Assembly: GCA_038049695.1 (NCBI GenBank)
Contig: CP142451.1
Location: 64,790,001 to 64,854,000, forward strand
Length of the DNA stretch: 64,000 nucleotides
Direction of reading: 5' to 3'
Source: Cinnamomum chago
Taxonomy: Eukaryota; Streptophyta; Magnoliopsida; Laurales; Lauraceae
Positions 24,617 to 35,752 of this stretch are shown piece after piece. The notes beneath the pieces were generated by a model, which was not told where the DNA came from, searched no databases, and saw nothing but the letters and a program-made list of their open reading frames with translations. Position 1 is the first letter of the stretch, and every line of letters starts with the position of its first letter. The position numbers and the translations under genes were made by a program.

Positions 24617-25956
24617 TGAGGGTTCTGACTCATCCCGATGTATTGTCACTCTGTCTCTGCCAGTCTCTAAATTCCACCACATGCCTTTACGTTGAAATAT
24701 TGTCTTGTCCTTCTATCTGCCCTTGGCTTCGGAAAATTGGTGACGCTGAGTACTACCAGATGTATCTTACTTTAGGCAATGTCGTCCAGTCCTCGCTATA
24801 CTTCTATCATCTCTATCAAAGTTGTCGAAATTAGGTCTCTTGCCAATGCACAATCCTCGAGGTGAATGACTTGGAAATCTTTCACTTCTTCGCATGCCAA
24901 GCTGATTCAATCAAAAGTTTGAACAGTCCTCTGAACACTTCACCCATCTATATCTGCTCGTTGAAAACACAAGGTTCATAATTTTGTAGGTTTCCAGCTC
25001 TGACTAGACATGCTAACACTTTAACTGCAATGCTACTCCACATGTCCAAACTTCGTGAGGTGTGCTTCTGTCAAATTCATTCTTCTCTGAATTTTTCAAC
25101 TGTCATTGTCCATAGGTGATGATTCTCCCGCTCGTATCTGTACTCTGCCCAAATTGTTGTTCTCCAAGTCGGTAAAACCCACAAAATCTTCTCTATCATG
25201 TGATCAAGTAACAATCAATTCCACATACAACTCTCTACACTGCTACTGAAAACTAATTTCCAATGCTCTTAACCATCAATGGACACACCCTGCTAAGTCG
25301 AGTTCACCATCATTCTACAATCATCGAAAATCATCTAACACTTATCCGACAAAAGTTTATCAATATTCGAGAAATTTCTAACTTTCACATCCTCTTGGAG
25401 CTGTACCTCTGAAAATCACCTCAAACCTCATAAAGTCCACCACTTATTCAGCTTATTGAGTCTTCTGACTTAGGAAAATGTTCCAAGTTTATCCAAAAAT
25501 CTACACTCACTTGCCTAATACACCCTCTGACAGTCCACGTTCAATTGTAATTGGATCTCAATATGCTATTCATATTCCTTGCTGACTAACAATTGCTCGC
25601 AAATTCCTTATCTAGCTCCATTTGTGACATCGAAAAGCTGAGAATTCTGCCAAAGTCCTTCGAGAAGCACATGCTAAGTCCACAAAACCCCAACTGTCTG
25701 GCTCGAAAATAAGGAAAAAGGTACTAAATGTGGCTGCGGAGACATTAAATTCTCCCCCACTAGAAAGAATTTGCTCCCCCAAATTCCCTAACAACAAGGA
25801 CAAGAAACGAGAAAAAGATTGTCTCCCCCACTAGAAGAGAAATAGTCGCGAAATCACAGAAACAATGTCTAGACAAAAGAAAACTGACATGGCTAAATGA
25901 GTCCTCACTACACGTCTTAAGGTTCCTAGAGTGTTTTACTTCCTAGAAACCTGCCC
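24617..25956 (-). other. Non-coding interior between two Tekay-like LTR pieces
   Basis: About 1.3 kb without a recognisable protein on either strand. The part next to the PBS (25890-25956) resembles the short leader of the gypsy copy at 4060-4184. The expected gag is not found, so this may be a non-autonomous or internally deleted copy. I cannot assign the rest. Confidence 0.4.
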
Positions 25957-25968
25957 GCTATGATACCA
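25957..25968 (-). other. Primer-binding site, Met type, one mismatch
   Basis: The minus strand reads TGGTATCATAGC, one base off the initiator-tRNA-Met complement. It lies three bases from the LTR edge at 25972 and shows that LTR to be a 5' LTR. Confidence 0.8.
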
Positions 25969-26955
25969 GTTTGTCACGCCCCCAAACTGAAACCTCGGGG
26001 GCGCGAATGGGATTAAGGATAATTATATTTTTCTCTCAAGATCCGCGTGTGTGAAGACGACACATTCCAACACACTCTGAATATTTTACGGAAGCTTTTG
26101 TGGCGTTGCGACCCGGAGTCCGTGGCCATCGGATTCCATGTCACATTCAACCGCTAATATATAGCTATTATATCAAGAACCATATCAGACTGGAATAAAC
26201 CATCACAACCAAGTACAAAGCTGACAGTAACAAGATATTACATTCCCACATGCGTTCAAGTTACAAATTATCAATGTACATTAATTAAGAATCCCGAGAA
26301 AAGGCTAATAAAAGCCATACAATAACAAATTAATAACCACTACCCCACATGTGACGTAGCTCCGATGTCAAGCCCAATGTCTACATGACATGGCCGACAA
26401 CAAAACCTGTAAACTCGTGGCTCCACAGCTAACAAAAACACTCAGCCCGGGGCGAAGAAGTTTGAACCTGAGTACCAAAATAATGGGTCAGACACAACGA
26501 TCTGGCAGGTGGATGGAAAGATAATAAATGTGCTGGAAAATAAAGCATGTGATAATTCATATCATTTGATCAAAGGTTGCATATAATTAAAACGGGTGGA
26601 AAATCATAGATCTCTGACAAAATATGCATTCATTTAAAGCATGAGTAAAACATGGATATTTGACAAATCGGGTATTCATTTTAAACATGTAAGTGCACCA
26701 AGGAACGGGAAACATTATAACAATAACTGAATTTACCTTGGAAAACATTGAAACCTGTTTAAACAATAATTTGATGAAAAAGGATGCATTATCTTTTAGA
26801 AAAGCACATGTACAGTGTAAAACATGAAAGGTACTAAGGAAACAGGAAACTGGCAAGATGGCAACCACACTGAGCTTACTCCTCCATCACTAATGTGATG
26901 AGAGCACGCTAGAGGCAATGGTCTCGGACACTTGAGGTGACGAGAACCAACTAAA

Positions 26956-26979
26956 GATATATATATATATATATATATA
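26956..26979. repeat. (TA)n microsatellite
   Basis: A short run of alternating TA about 24 bases long inside the LTR, absent from the matching region of the LTR at 4200-7358. Confidence 0.85.
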
Positions 26980-27634
26980 CAAGTAGCTAGACAAGACCAC
27001 GGCCGCGGAACCGGGTAACGGGACAGGCAGGATCCAGACAGCAGCTGGCAGGAGCAAGATGGGGACGCCAAGTCGGTGGATCAAACCGACAAGGTTGTCC
27101 AAGCTTAGTGGTGCCGACTTATAGGTTACAAACAAGAAATCATGACATATATATATGTATACAGGTAGGTGTGTAACACCTAAACAGGTTGGACAGGGTG
27201 CACATAGGGACATAAGTCACATTCATGTCAGGTCATGCATATACAGGCTAGCAAGACACTTAAAGTGTACAGTTCAGCTTTCTGGAACAAGTTAGTAAAA
27301 ATCGCGTGAAAACGGGTGAATATATATGAAATCCAAGTACACGAAAATACAAGAAGGATTTCCACAAGATACCAGACTATGCATTGATGATTTAAGATTT
27401 AAATCAAGGTGTATAAGGTCCCGTATGTTAGTTTTTCACTGGTTTGGTACTCATAAGATTTAGGACATTCCAAGCACCCTATACACATTGATAATTCGAG
27501 AGTCCTCAACGTATTTCCTGGATGAGATTTTTCCTCTAAAAGTCCCCAAATAGTCCTTCCTAACCATCCCATAAACATAGGGTTCAAAACAGTTTTTTTC
27601 CCTCTCAATCTCCAAAAATTACTGGGAGGGCGGT

Positions 27635-28902
27635 TGATCAATCCTAGAATAGGGTTTGCAAATATAATTATTCTCCGCTATTATCTCTGCTTGAAAAAGT
27701 AGAGATGCTAACCGAGTATCGTATCCACTGGGACAAAAAGGCTAAGTTGCGTTGTTTCCTAAATTCCTAAACTAATTCTATTGGAAAACGAAGTAATGGG
27801 TTGATTGGTTGTACTTCCTAAATTAACAAATTAAAAGACGGGTTGATTCAATTAGTGAAAAGTCTTAGGGTATGAATCCACCATAGCCTGTGCAATGGCG
27901 AATATAGGTCTAGGGTTTCACTGTCAATGCTTTCCAGACTCGTTCTGGTTACAAACCTTCACAGAGTCACCAAATAAGGGATGCGGATGTAAATCGGGGC
28001 ATAACCTATCTCTATGGCATAGATTATCCTAGATCTAACAAACGCATTCATTCAAGCATCATACTCATATGACTTGGTATTCCAAACTACAAGAATAAAA
28101 TACCAAAAGAAATATTGCATTAATAAAAGAATCCAATCAATGGATTAGATCAATGTCATACAAGTAAAGCATTTAACATAAAACCCTAGAACCTACACAT
28201 TGCCATAAACACAAAGCTAAAGTTTCATCACAACCCTAAGATGGGGAGTTAGTTACTCATGGAAGACGATTGGCGATGAATCTCTGATGAAATCGCCATG
28301 GCTCCGCTTCCAAACGCTCCAAAACCTTGCTCCAGACCTTCTCCCAAAGTGTGAATATCCCCCAAAACGAGTTAGGGCTCCTATATATAAGTTTTGGGGT
28401 GAAAAAGGATCTTTAATTCGGGTAGGAGATGGATTCCCGTCGGGTCCGGGCCCACTGGTCATCACAGCGAACTTCGCGAGGTCATATCTCCCTCGATATA
28501 GCTCCGATTTATATAGCTCACGAATCCGACACTCGAGTTGAAAGTTATGACCATTTCAAGTTGCTGCCTCTGAAAATTCCGAGAATCATGGTACAATTAG
28601 AAGACCTTCCATGTTGGCATGCTATGGGATGAGTGGGACCCATGTTGGATATCCAAGGAATGTTTGGACTCTTGCTTTGCTTTCTTATTTGAGTATCTTC
28701 CCATATTTGGCAGCTTTCTTACTTGCAACTCCTTCTTTGTCATGCTTTGTGAGATTTCTTCCATTTTAGCTTTGAATTTCTCTCCTTGCCTTTGTAATAC
28801 CTACAATCAATAAAATAACATAATTAAGCTAATTAATCTCTATCGACGGTATAACCAAGTCCTCATTAAGGGGCCTAAAATGTATCTTTTAGGCTCTCAT
28901 CA
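27635..28902 (-). mobile_element. Solo gypsy LTR (Athila/Tat-like)
   Basis: 1268 bp flanked by perfect 5-bp duplications GCGGT (27630-27634 and 28903-28907). It runs TGATCA...CATCA in plus orientation. On the minus strand it starts TGATGAGAGCC and near its end carries GTGGATACGATACTCGG, a block common near the ends of Athila/Tat LTRs. There is no internal domain. It landed inside the palindrome array of the host LTR. No coding sequence is supported. Confidence 0.87.
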
Positions 28903-29065
28903 GCGGTCACCTTGGCGGTCAGCAGGCGACTAGCCGCCTGGCGCCTGGGCCGGGTCAGCTAGTAGACTGGTCACCACCTGGTGACCGCTCCTGTAGAACC
29001 AGAAATTCACCTTACTGATATGCTGACCGCCCCTGAGCGGTCAGCAGGCGCCGACTGGCAACGGG
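28903..29065. repeat. GC-rich palindrome array, TAGCCGCC type
   Basis: Repeated GGCGGTCAGCAGGCG and GACTAGCCGCC units with GGTGACCGC variants, equivalent to 5700-6003 in the related LTR. The left-hand part was split by the solo LTR at 27635-28902. Confidence 0.75.
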
Positions 29066-29721
29066 CAATGCAAATTTTCAACAAATTTCAGCCCCTTTTT
29101 CCTCCAATGCATTTCTCCTATGAACCTCTTCATTTCCTGCAACAAAAATGAACTCAAAGCTCCTCCAATTCATCATTCAACACTTCCATTCTCTTCATTT
29201 CGAATTTCTCCCTTTCCATCCTTTCCATTCACAATCAATCTCAAGGTAAAGAAAGCCCATCTATATGAGAAATCATTTGCAACTTTGACAACACAATACA
29301 TGCATTTCCAAGATATGAACAAGAGAAAAATAAACTCATCAATATGCATTTTTAACAGTAATAGAACATTACAAAAAGATTAGATAAAACATATTAAGAA
29401 TCGTTGGTGAAAATCAAGATTTCTCCATAAAACATGTAAATATTCAAACAATCCATTCATCCACTTGCCTTGGGTTCAAGCTAGCAAATCAAGCTTCTAA
29501 TCTCACTCTTAAGCTCAAAATCACCAATCTACACAAAAACCCCCAAAATAAACCATTACAAACCCTAAATAGATCAAAACAATGGAATAGAAGGAGAGAA
29601 CTTTCAATAATGGAGATGGAGCTTCTCAAGGGTCGCAAGAATACATATCTAGAAGATGGAGATGATCACTTACTTGGAAGGTCCTCTAATGTCAAGAGTT
29701 TTCTCAAAGAGAGCTTCAATG

Positions 29722-32700
29722 TGATGGACCGCGCCCCTCCGTTCCTCCTCCGCTGCCATCCGCCCCGGGTCTGTCGGGGTCTGGAAGGAGGGAGAGGGAA
29801 GAAAGAAAGGCGGGTATCAACATTTTTGTGGGTATGCCAGATTTTCTTTTCTACTTGGAATTTAGAGTAGTGATCCGGAGATTCACCTTCACAAGTATAA
29901 AGGAAATCAACTTTTTCCTAACTTTCCATTGCACACATATTTTAAAGAAAAGAGACAAGTTTGTTTTGAATGCCGTGAGAGGCGATTTTCTTTGTTTGCC
30001 GTGAAAGGCGATTTTGGTGCCGTGAAAGGCGGTTTACAAATCTCATCAATAATGAAAAGACAAGAAATGTGAATTTTGTGTCTCTTTAAGAAAAAATACA
30101 ATACAATAGAAAAGAAAGAAATGGAATCTAACTTTTCATGCGATTGTGGGGGGACCCGTTCAGATCGACGGTCGCGAGTCATGTATGGACTCCGCCATCG
30201 TCCTTCAGATGAGAACTTTGATGCTTGATTTCTTGGCTTGGCTCCAACCTCAGATTTTTAGAGGATAAGGACCAAGATAAGGTCCTATATCCGGTAAAAA
30301 GCTGAGTAGACGGGTTGAAAAGCCGCATCTAGCTATGTTGGATAGAAGGAGAGGTGGCCTTGGGGGGGGGGGGGGGTGGCCCCCCAAGGGGCTTTGATCA
30401 CCTTGTAGTGTTGGTTGCTGCAGAGTTTTCTTGAAGGAGCAGTGTTGTAAAGATTTCTCCGAGGATTTTTGAATGATTTTCTGGCGATTTTTCTCTGGCT
30501 CCGTTTCCCTTGGAATGACCCTCCTATTTATAGGCCTTTGGTAGCCATTTAGGAGAGTTTATGAGCATTTATGGTATTAATGCTCATGATGGGAGGAGTT
30601 ACAAGTTTTTATTTACTTGTTTTGTAACTACTTTTTCCTTGAATTTGATTGGCCGATGGAGAGTGATGGCATTTAATCGCCTTTAATCTCCATGATGATG
30701 GGAGTTTCATGATTTTAATGTCATGATTACTTGGACTTGTAACTCCCATTTGCTTGCTTTTGATTGGGCCGTTCGAAATAATGAGTTAATGACCACATTA
30801 ACTTGCCATAAACGGGTCATTTAACTTCATTAATTGATTGCCCGGGCGCTTGAAGAGTCACGGGCCATGCCGCATCCTTTGGGATTCTTCTTGCGATGAT
30901 CACCAATGGACCCACATACCATTTGATGTCGGATGGTGATCCAATTTCAGACATTGGTTGATGTCAGCGGGCCAGCAACATCTGTCCAGTCGATTTCGCG
31001 ATCCGGCGGGCAGAAAGTGTGCTTTCTTGGTCAGCCGTTTGACGATCTTGAGGCGTCCGATGATGTTCTAATGATTCCAGTGATGGATCCGTGATGTTGA
31101 GGAAGATCGACGGATATCATGCACAAAAAATCAGATTTTGGAAAAATCACAGGGGCCAATAAACTCGAAACTCGAAAAGTCCCCGAAAAACGGGGTTTTT
31201 TGGGCGAGGTCCGGCGGCCTGGACCTCCATGGTCTCCGGCGACCATGGGGCCGGCGACCATGGGGTTTGTGCCCCATGGTCGGCAGTCTTCCGGTTGCCT
31301 TTTCTTCGCCGTTTTTCGTCCGTTTTCGCTTCTGTTTTCTCCTGCATTTTTCTTGGAATTTCCTCTCATTTATTGGCTGGATTTCCCTCAAGAAAACCTG
31401 ATGAGAAGCCATGCACATCGGATCGTAAAGTTTCCCATTTTCTGAAAAGCCGAAGACTTTGCTGTGGAGAACTGCCGATTTTTGTCAAGCGTCGAAACTA
31501 GGTCAAACGATGTCAGAATGACCTGAAATTCGACGTGTAGTTTCTTGAACAGTAGACGAGACCAACAATAGGCTTTTGTTCAGGTTTTGAAGCCGTTTTG
31601 GGTCCCGCAAACGCTTGACTTTGATTTCATTGCGAAGGAAATGCCGAGCTTTGACTTTCGGTCAAACGATGTCCGATTGACCTGAAATTTGATGGGTAGC
31701 TTCCTCATCAGTAGATAGGACCAACCATAGGCTTTCGTTTGAGTTTTGAAGCCATTTGGAGTCATGCAAACGCTTGCCTTTATTTCACCGCGAAGGAAAT
31801 GCCGAGCTTTGACTTCTGGTCAAACGATGTCTGATTGACCTGAAATTTGATGGGTAGCTTCCTCATCAGTAGATAGGACCAACCATAGGCTTTCATTTGA
31901 GTTTTGAAGCCATTTGGAGTCATGCAAACGCTTGCCTTTATTTCACCGCGAGAGAAATGTCGACCTTTGACTTCTGGTCAAACGATGTCCAATTGACCTG
32001 AAATTCGACGTGTGACTCCCCCATCAGTAGATAAGACCAACCATAGGCTTTCGTTTGAGTTTTGAAGCCATTTGGAGTCATGCAAATGCTTGCCTTTATT
32101 TCACCGCGAGGGAAATGCCAAGCTTTGACTTCTGGTCAAACGATGTCCGATTGACCTGAAATTCGATGGGGAGCCTACTGGAGTCATTTTGAGATGATCC
32201 ACAAGCTCCGAATTGGGTGCCATGGTCCCGGGGTGCTCCGCCACCGGTAGGCTTGATTTTGTTTCTGAGCATCGAAACTGTGTCAAACGTCATCGGAATG
32301 ACCTGAAATTTGTTATTCAGCCCTTTGGAGGTATGTAGGAGCCACCCATGTGCTCTGTTTGATGAGTGATGACCCCGGTAGTTCTCGCTACCTAAGGGCT
32401 TGATTTTGCTGCTCGAGAGTTGATGGCGGGTCAAACGGTGTCGGTTTGACTTGAAACTTGACATGTAGCCTTTCAGAGGTATTTTGAGACCATCCGTAGG
32501 CTCTGATCGAAGATTTGGGGTCTTCGACACTGTCGCCGCCGGGAGCTGCTGCTTAGCTGTTGGAGAAGTGAAGCTAGGCCAAATGATGTCGGAATGGCCC
32601 GAAACTTCATGTGTACCTCTCTTTTGGCTGTTTTGAATGACCTTGCAGTTTTTGTTTGATTCTGACAAGATCTGATGCTTGAAGTGGCGCCTGCCTATTT

Positions 32701-32766
32701 TTGGTAGGATGCGGCTCCATGTAGCTTTATGTGTGAAGAGGCAAAGTGACATTTTTGGTGTCAACA
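29722..32766 (-). mobile_element. 3' LTR of the Tat-type element
   Basis: 3045 bp; TGATGG...GTGTCAACA in plus orientation. On the minus strand the bordering sequence reads CAAGGGGGCATT, the polypurine tract (32767-32778). It contains five well-kept 158-bp tandem units starting near 31502, 31661, 31819, 31978 and 32135, plus two diverged ones near 32282 and 32424. A TATA box (CTATAAATAGG on the minus strand) lies at 30523-30534. A run of 15 G at 30362-30376 is followed by CCCCCC. Open frames across the repeats are not multiples of the repeat phase and are not genes. Confidence 0.93.
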
Positions 32767-32999
32767 AATGCCCCCTTGAGGTACCGCGACGATATAGCTT
32801 TTGCAGTCGATGTGCCTCGAAGAGAATCTTGAAGAAGAGCTTCTGACTTGACCAAGAGTCTTTGAGCATTTTTCTTTTTTTTTTGATGGAGTAGCCTTTT
32901 GAGCTTCCAAGGGATTTTATGGTAGTGAGAGGGATCACGTACCATCTCAAGGCAAGATTTTGAGAATGACATTTGGATTTGGATTTGGTTTTGGTTTTT

Positions 33000-33180
33000 T
33001 GGTTTTGATTTTGACCTTGTGACCTAACAAGCTGTATGTGGCAGGTTAGGGGGTCAGGTTTTTGGTTTTGGTTTTGACCTTGTGACCTAACAGGCTGTAT
33101 GTGGCAAGTTAGGGGGTCGGGATTTGATTTTTTGGTTTTGGTCTTGTGACCTAACAAGCTGTATGTGGCGAGTTAGGGGA
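33000..33180. repeat. Tandem repeat, ~60-bp unit, three copies
   Basis: Each unit carries CTTGTGACCTAACA, GCTGTATGTGGC and GTTAGGGG in the same order, with TTTTGG-rich spacers. Confidence 0.9.
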
Positions 33181-33954
33181 CCATTGTTTGGTTTTTTTGG
33201 TTCACTCTTTGGGACAATTTTGGGTCCATTGGAGTGGTTTGGGCTTTTGTGGAATGTCAATTTCAAGATTTTGGCTTAATTTGGTTCATGAGGTGGGATG
33301 GTTTGGATTTTTGGAAACTCATGAAGCTTGGATTTTTGTATGGTATGGTCCAATCAACTCAAAAGAGGCATGGAACCATTTTTGTATGCTCTTGGTAAGA
33401 GAAATTTTGACTAAAAGCCACTTTTAGTGCCTAGGTGGTCAAACCTGGCTCATATGGGCTAACCCATGGGACCTTAAGCTTTGATGGATGGCTTAGATCT
33501 CAATTGGTGTCATTTTCGTAAAGAATATCTAAAGATATCTCCTTTGGGTGGAGAATATCTAAAAATATCTTTACTTTGAGAGATTTTCTCAAGTTTTCTT
33601 GATTTTGGGAGAGATTCTTTCAAAATATCTTTCTTTGGGAGAGAATTTCTCAAAGAATCTTTGTTTTGGGAGAGAATATCCCAAGTTTCCTTTTCTTTTG
33701 GGAAGGTTGCTAATTTTTAGCACTTACCTCCTTACTTTTCTCCTCTTTCCTCTTTTGGTTTGCTTTCTTCTATAAAAGCAAAGGGGTGGGATCTCTTGCT
33801 CCTATTGCTTTTCTTTTTGCAAAAATCTTCAAGAGAGCTCCAAGATCTCCTCTTCTTCAAAGACCTTCAAGTTCTTCTTTTTCTTCTCCATGGCTTCAAG
33901 TGAGTTTTTCTTTCTCAACAAGAAATTGCATGTAAAAGTAGAAAAAAGTTTCTT

Positions 33955-34095
33955 TTCTTTTTTTTTTTCTTTTTTTTTCTTTTTTTCTTTTTTTTTTCAG
34001 GTGTTTCCCTTTTTTTTCACACGTTTTTTTTTTCTCCTTTTTTTTCTCTTTTTTTCTTTTTCTTTTTTTTTCTCTTTTTCTCTTTTTTTTTATAC
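33955..34095. repeat. T-rich low-complexity tract
   Basis: Almost only T with scattered C; on the sense (minus) strand an A-rich tract inside the 3' untranslated region. The polypurine tract used for replication is a different site, at 32767-32778. Confidence 0.95.
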
Positions 34096-34239
34096 CTCTA
34101 TGTAAAACATTTTTGGTATTCTGTGTACCTTTTACTTAAATTCTTTTTTTGATGAAAATAAGCAAAGGTTGGATGAGAATGTTTGTTTGAAAATTTTGAT
34201 CAAAAGGTTATCATTTTGTGAAAATCTTTTGTCAAAAGG

Positions 34240-34975
34240 GTTGTTTTGGCATGAAAGCCAGATTTTGCGGCAAAAGCCAGGTTTTTTGATGGCTGGAAAA
34301 GCCGAATTTTGAGATGGCATGAAAGCCGAGTTTATGGCATGAAAGCCAAAATTTTCTTTTTGGCATGAGAGCCAAGTTTTTTGGTGGCATGGAAGCCAGT
34401 TTTGAGATGGCATGAAAGCCGAATTTTGAGAGGGCATAAAAGCCGAACTTGGGTTTATGGCATGAGAGCCAAAATTTTGGATGGCGTGGAAGCCGAAATT
34501 TTGAGGTGGCATGAAAGCCGATTTTGGTGGCGCGAAAGCCAAATTTTGGGATGGCATGAGAGCCAATTTTTTTGAGATGGCATGAAAGCCGAATTTTGAG
34601 GTGGCATGAAAGCCGATTTTTTGGAGTGGCATGAAAGCCGGTTTTTGTGGCGTAAAAGCCGATTTTCTTTTTAAAATGGCATAAAAGCCGAGTTTGAGAT
34701 GGCATGGGAGCCAAAGATTTTTTGTGGCATGAGAGCCAAGATTTGGTTTGTGGCATGAGAGCCGGTTTTGTTTTTGGTGTAAGAACCAGATTTTGTTTTT
34801 GGCATGAAAACCGAAATTTCTTTTTGGCATGAAAGCCAGATTTTTTGTTTTTGGCATGAAAGCCAAATTTTTTTTTTTGAAAACCGAGTTTTGTTTTGTT
34901 GGCATGGAAGCCGAATTTTGATTTCTGGCATAAAAGCCGAGTTTTTGGCGTGAAAGTCAGGTTTTTTGGTTTTCA
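34240..34975. repeat. Tandem array of GGCATGAAAGCC units
   Basis: About 20 copies of a unit averaging 35-38 bases with the core TGGCATGAAAGCCGAATTTTG. Variants have GAGAGCC, GGAAGCC or AAAAGCC. Copies vary in spacer length, so this is a loose microsatellite-like array. Variable tandem arrays in the 3' part are a known feature of Tat-lineage elements. Confidence 0.93.
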
Positions 34976-34980
34976 AAAAT

Positions 34981-35395
34981 GCAAGTATCGACTAAAAGTC
35001 GCCTCCCTGCTGAATGGTATTGCAAGTATCGATGGAATGTCGCCTTCTTGCTCATTCGGTTGCGAGTATCGATGGAATGTCGCCTCCCCGCGGATTTGGG
35101 TGCAAGTATCGACTAAGCGTCGCTTCCCTGCTTTTGTCTTCAAAAATTTTGTTTTGTGGGTATCGATGGAATGTCGCTTCCCCATGATTTTTTAAGTTTG
35201 AGGTTTTTTCGAACCTTTGTTTTGTTTTTTGTTTGTTTTGAAATTTGGGTTGTGGATATCAACTGGAACGTTGCGTCTCCACGATTTTTGAAATTTTGGG
35301 GTTTTGGAAGTATCGAATGGGGTTCGCATCCTTCTGATTTTGGGTTTTGCAAGTATCGACTGAACGTCGCTTCCCTGCGGTTTTTGAAAAACCAT
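34981..35395. repeat. Tandem array of GCAAGTATCGA units
   Basis: Four regular 40-41-bp units begin at 34981, 35022, 35062 and 35102, followed by diverged ones near 35158, 35254, 35307 and 35350. Each has TATCGACT or TATCGATGGAA followed by GTCGC and CCCTGC. It is a second, unrelated array next to the GGCATGAAAGCC array. Confidence 0.9.
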
Positions 35396-35752
35396 TTTTT
35401 GTTTAAAGACACGAGGGTCATAAATTTTGACTCAAAACCATTTTGGTGGTAAAAGCCGGGGTGGACTAGGACTAAAATCCCTAGGTCCTGATTTTGTTTC
35501 AAACCATGAATTTTGGGTTCAAGGATCGAAAATTTTGGTCAAGTTTGGGAAGAGGCTCCTAAACTTGGATTTTTGGATTTGCTTTTTTTTTTTTTAACAA
35601 TGAAACGATGAAAGAAACATTGTTTTGAGGGGTTTTTTTTTAGAAATTTCAACAAGAGGACGAAAATTCCAAAAGGAGTGGGTTTGACGAGCAGATACCT
35701 AGGAATAGGCTTTGGCCATGTAGACATTGCTCTGACCCGGTGGGGAAAGCCT

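Larger units (their letters stand above)
32767..35752 (-). other. 3' untranslated region of the Tat-type element
   Basis: About 3 kb between the pol stop and the PPT with no supported gene. It contains, left to right, three copies of a ~60-bp unit with TGACCTAACAAGCTGTATG (33000-33180), AATATCT-rich short repeats (33530-33680), a T-rich tract (33955-34095), a GGCATGAAAGCC array (34240-34975) and a GCAAGTATCGA array (34981-35395). A long minus-strand frame at 34132-34905 is only the translation of the GGCATGAAAGCC repeats. Confidence 0.8.

Noticed and set aside
32096-33157. Minus-strand open frame of 353 codons across the Tat LTR and PPT
   Set aside because: It crosses the LTR border and the 158-bp repeats, whose length does not keep frame, and resembles no protein. 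Chance frame.
34132-34905. Minus-strand open frame of 257 codons with a HAxxxFGF-like repeat
   Set aside because: It is only the translation of the GGCATGAAAGCC tandem array; units vary in length and other frames are also open.
34240-35395. CRISPR-like regular repeats
   Set aside because: Units are continuous without unique spacers, inside a plant retrotransposon.
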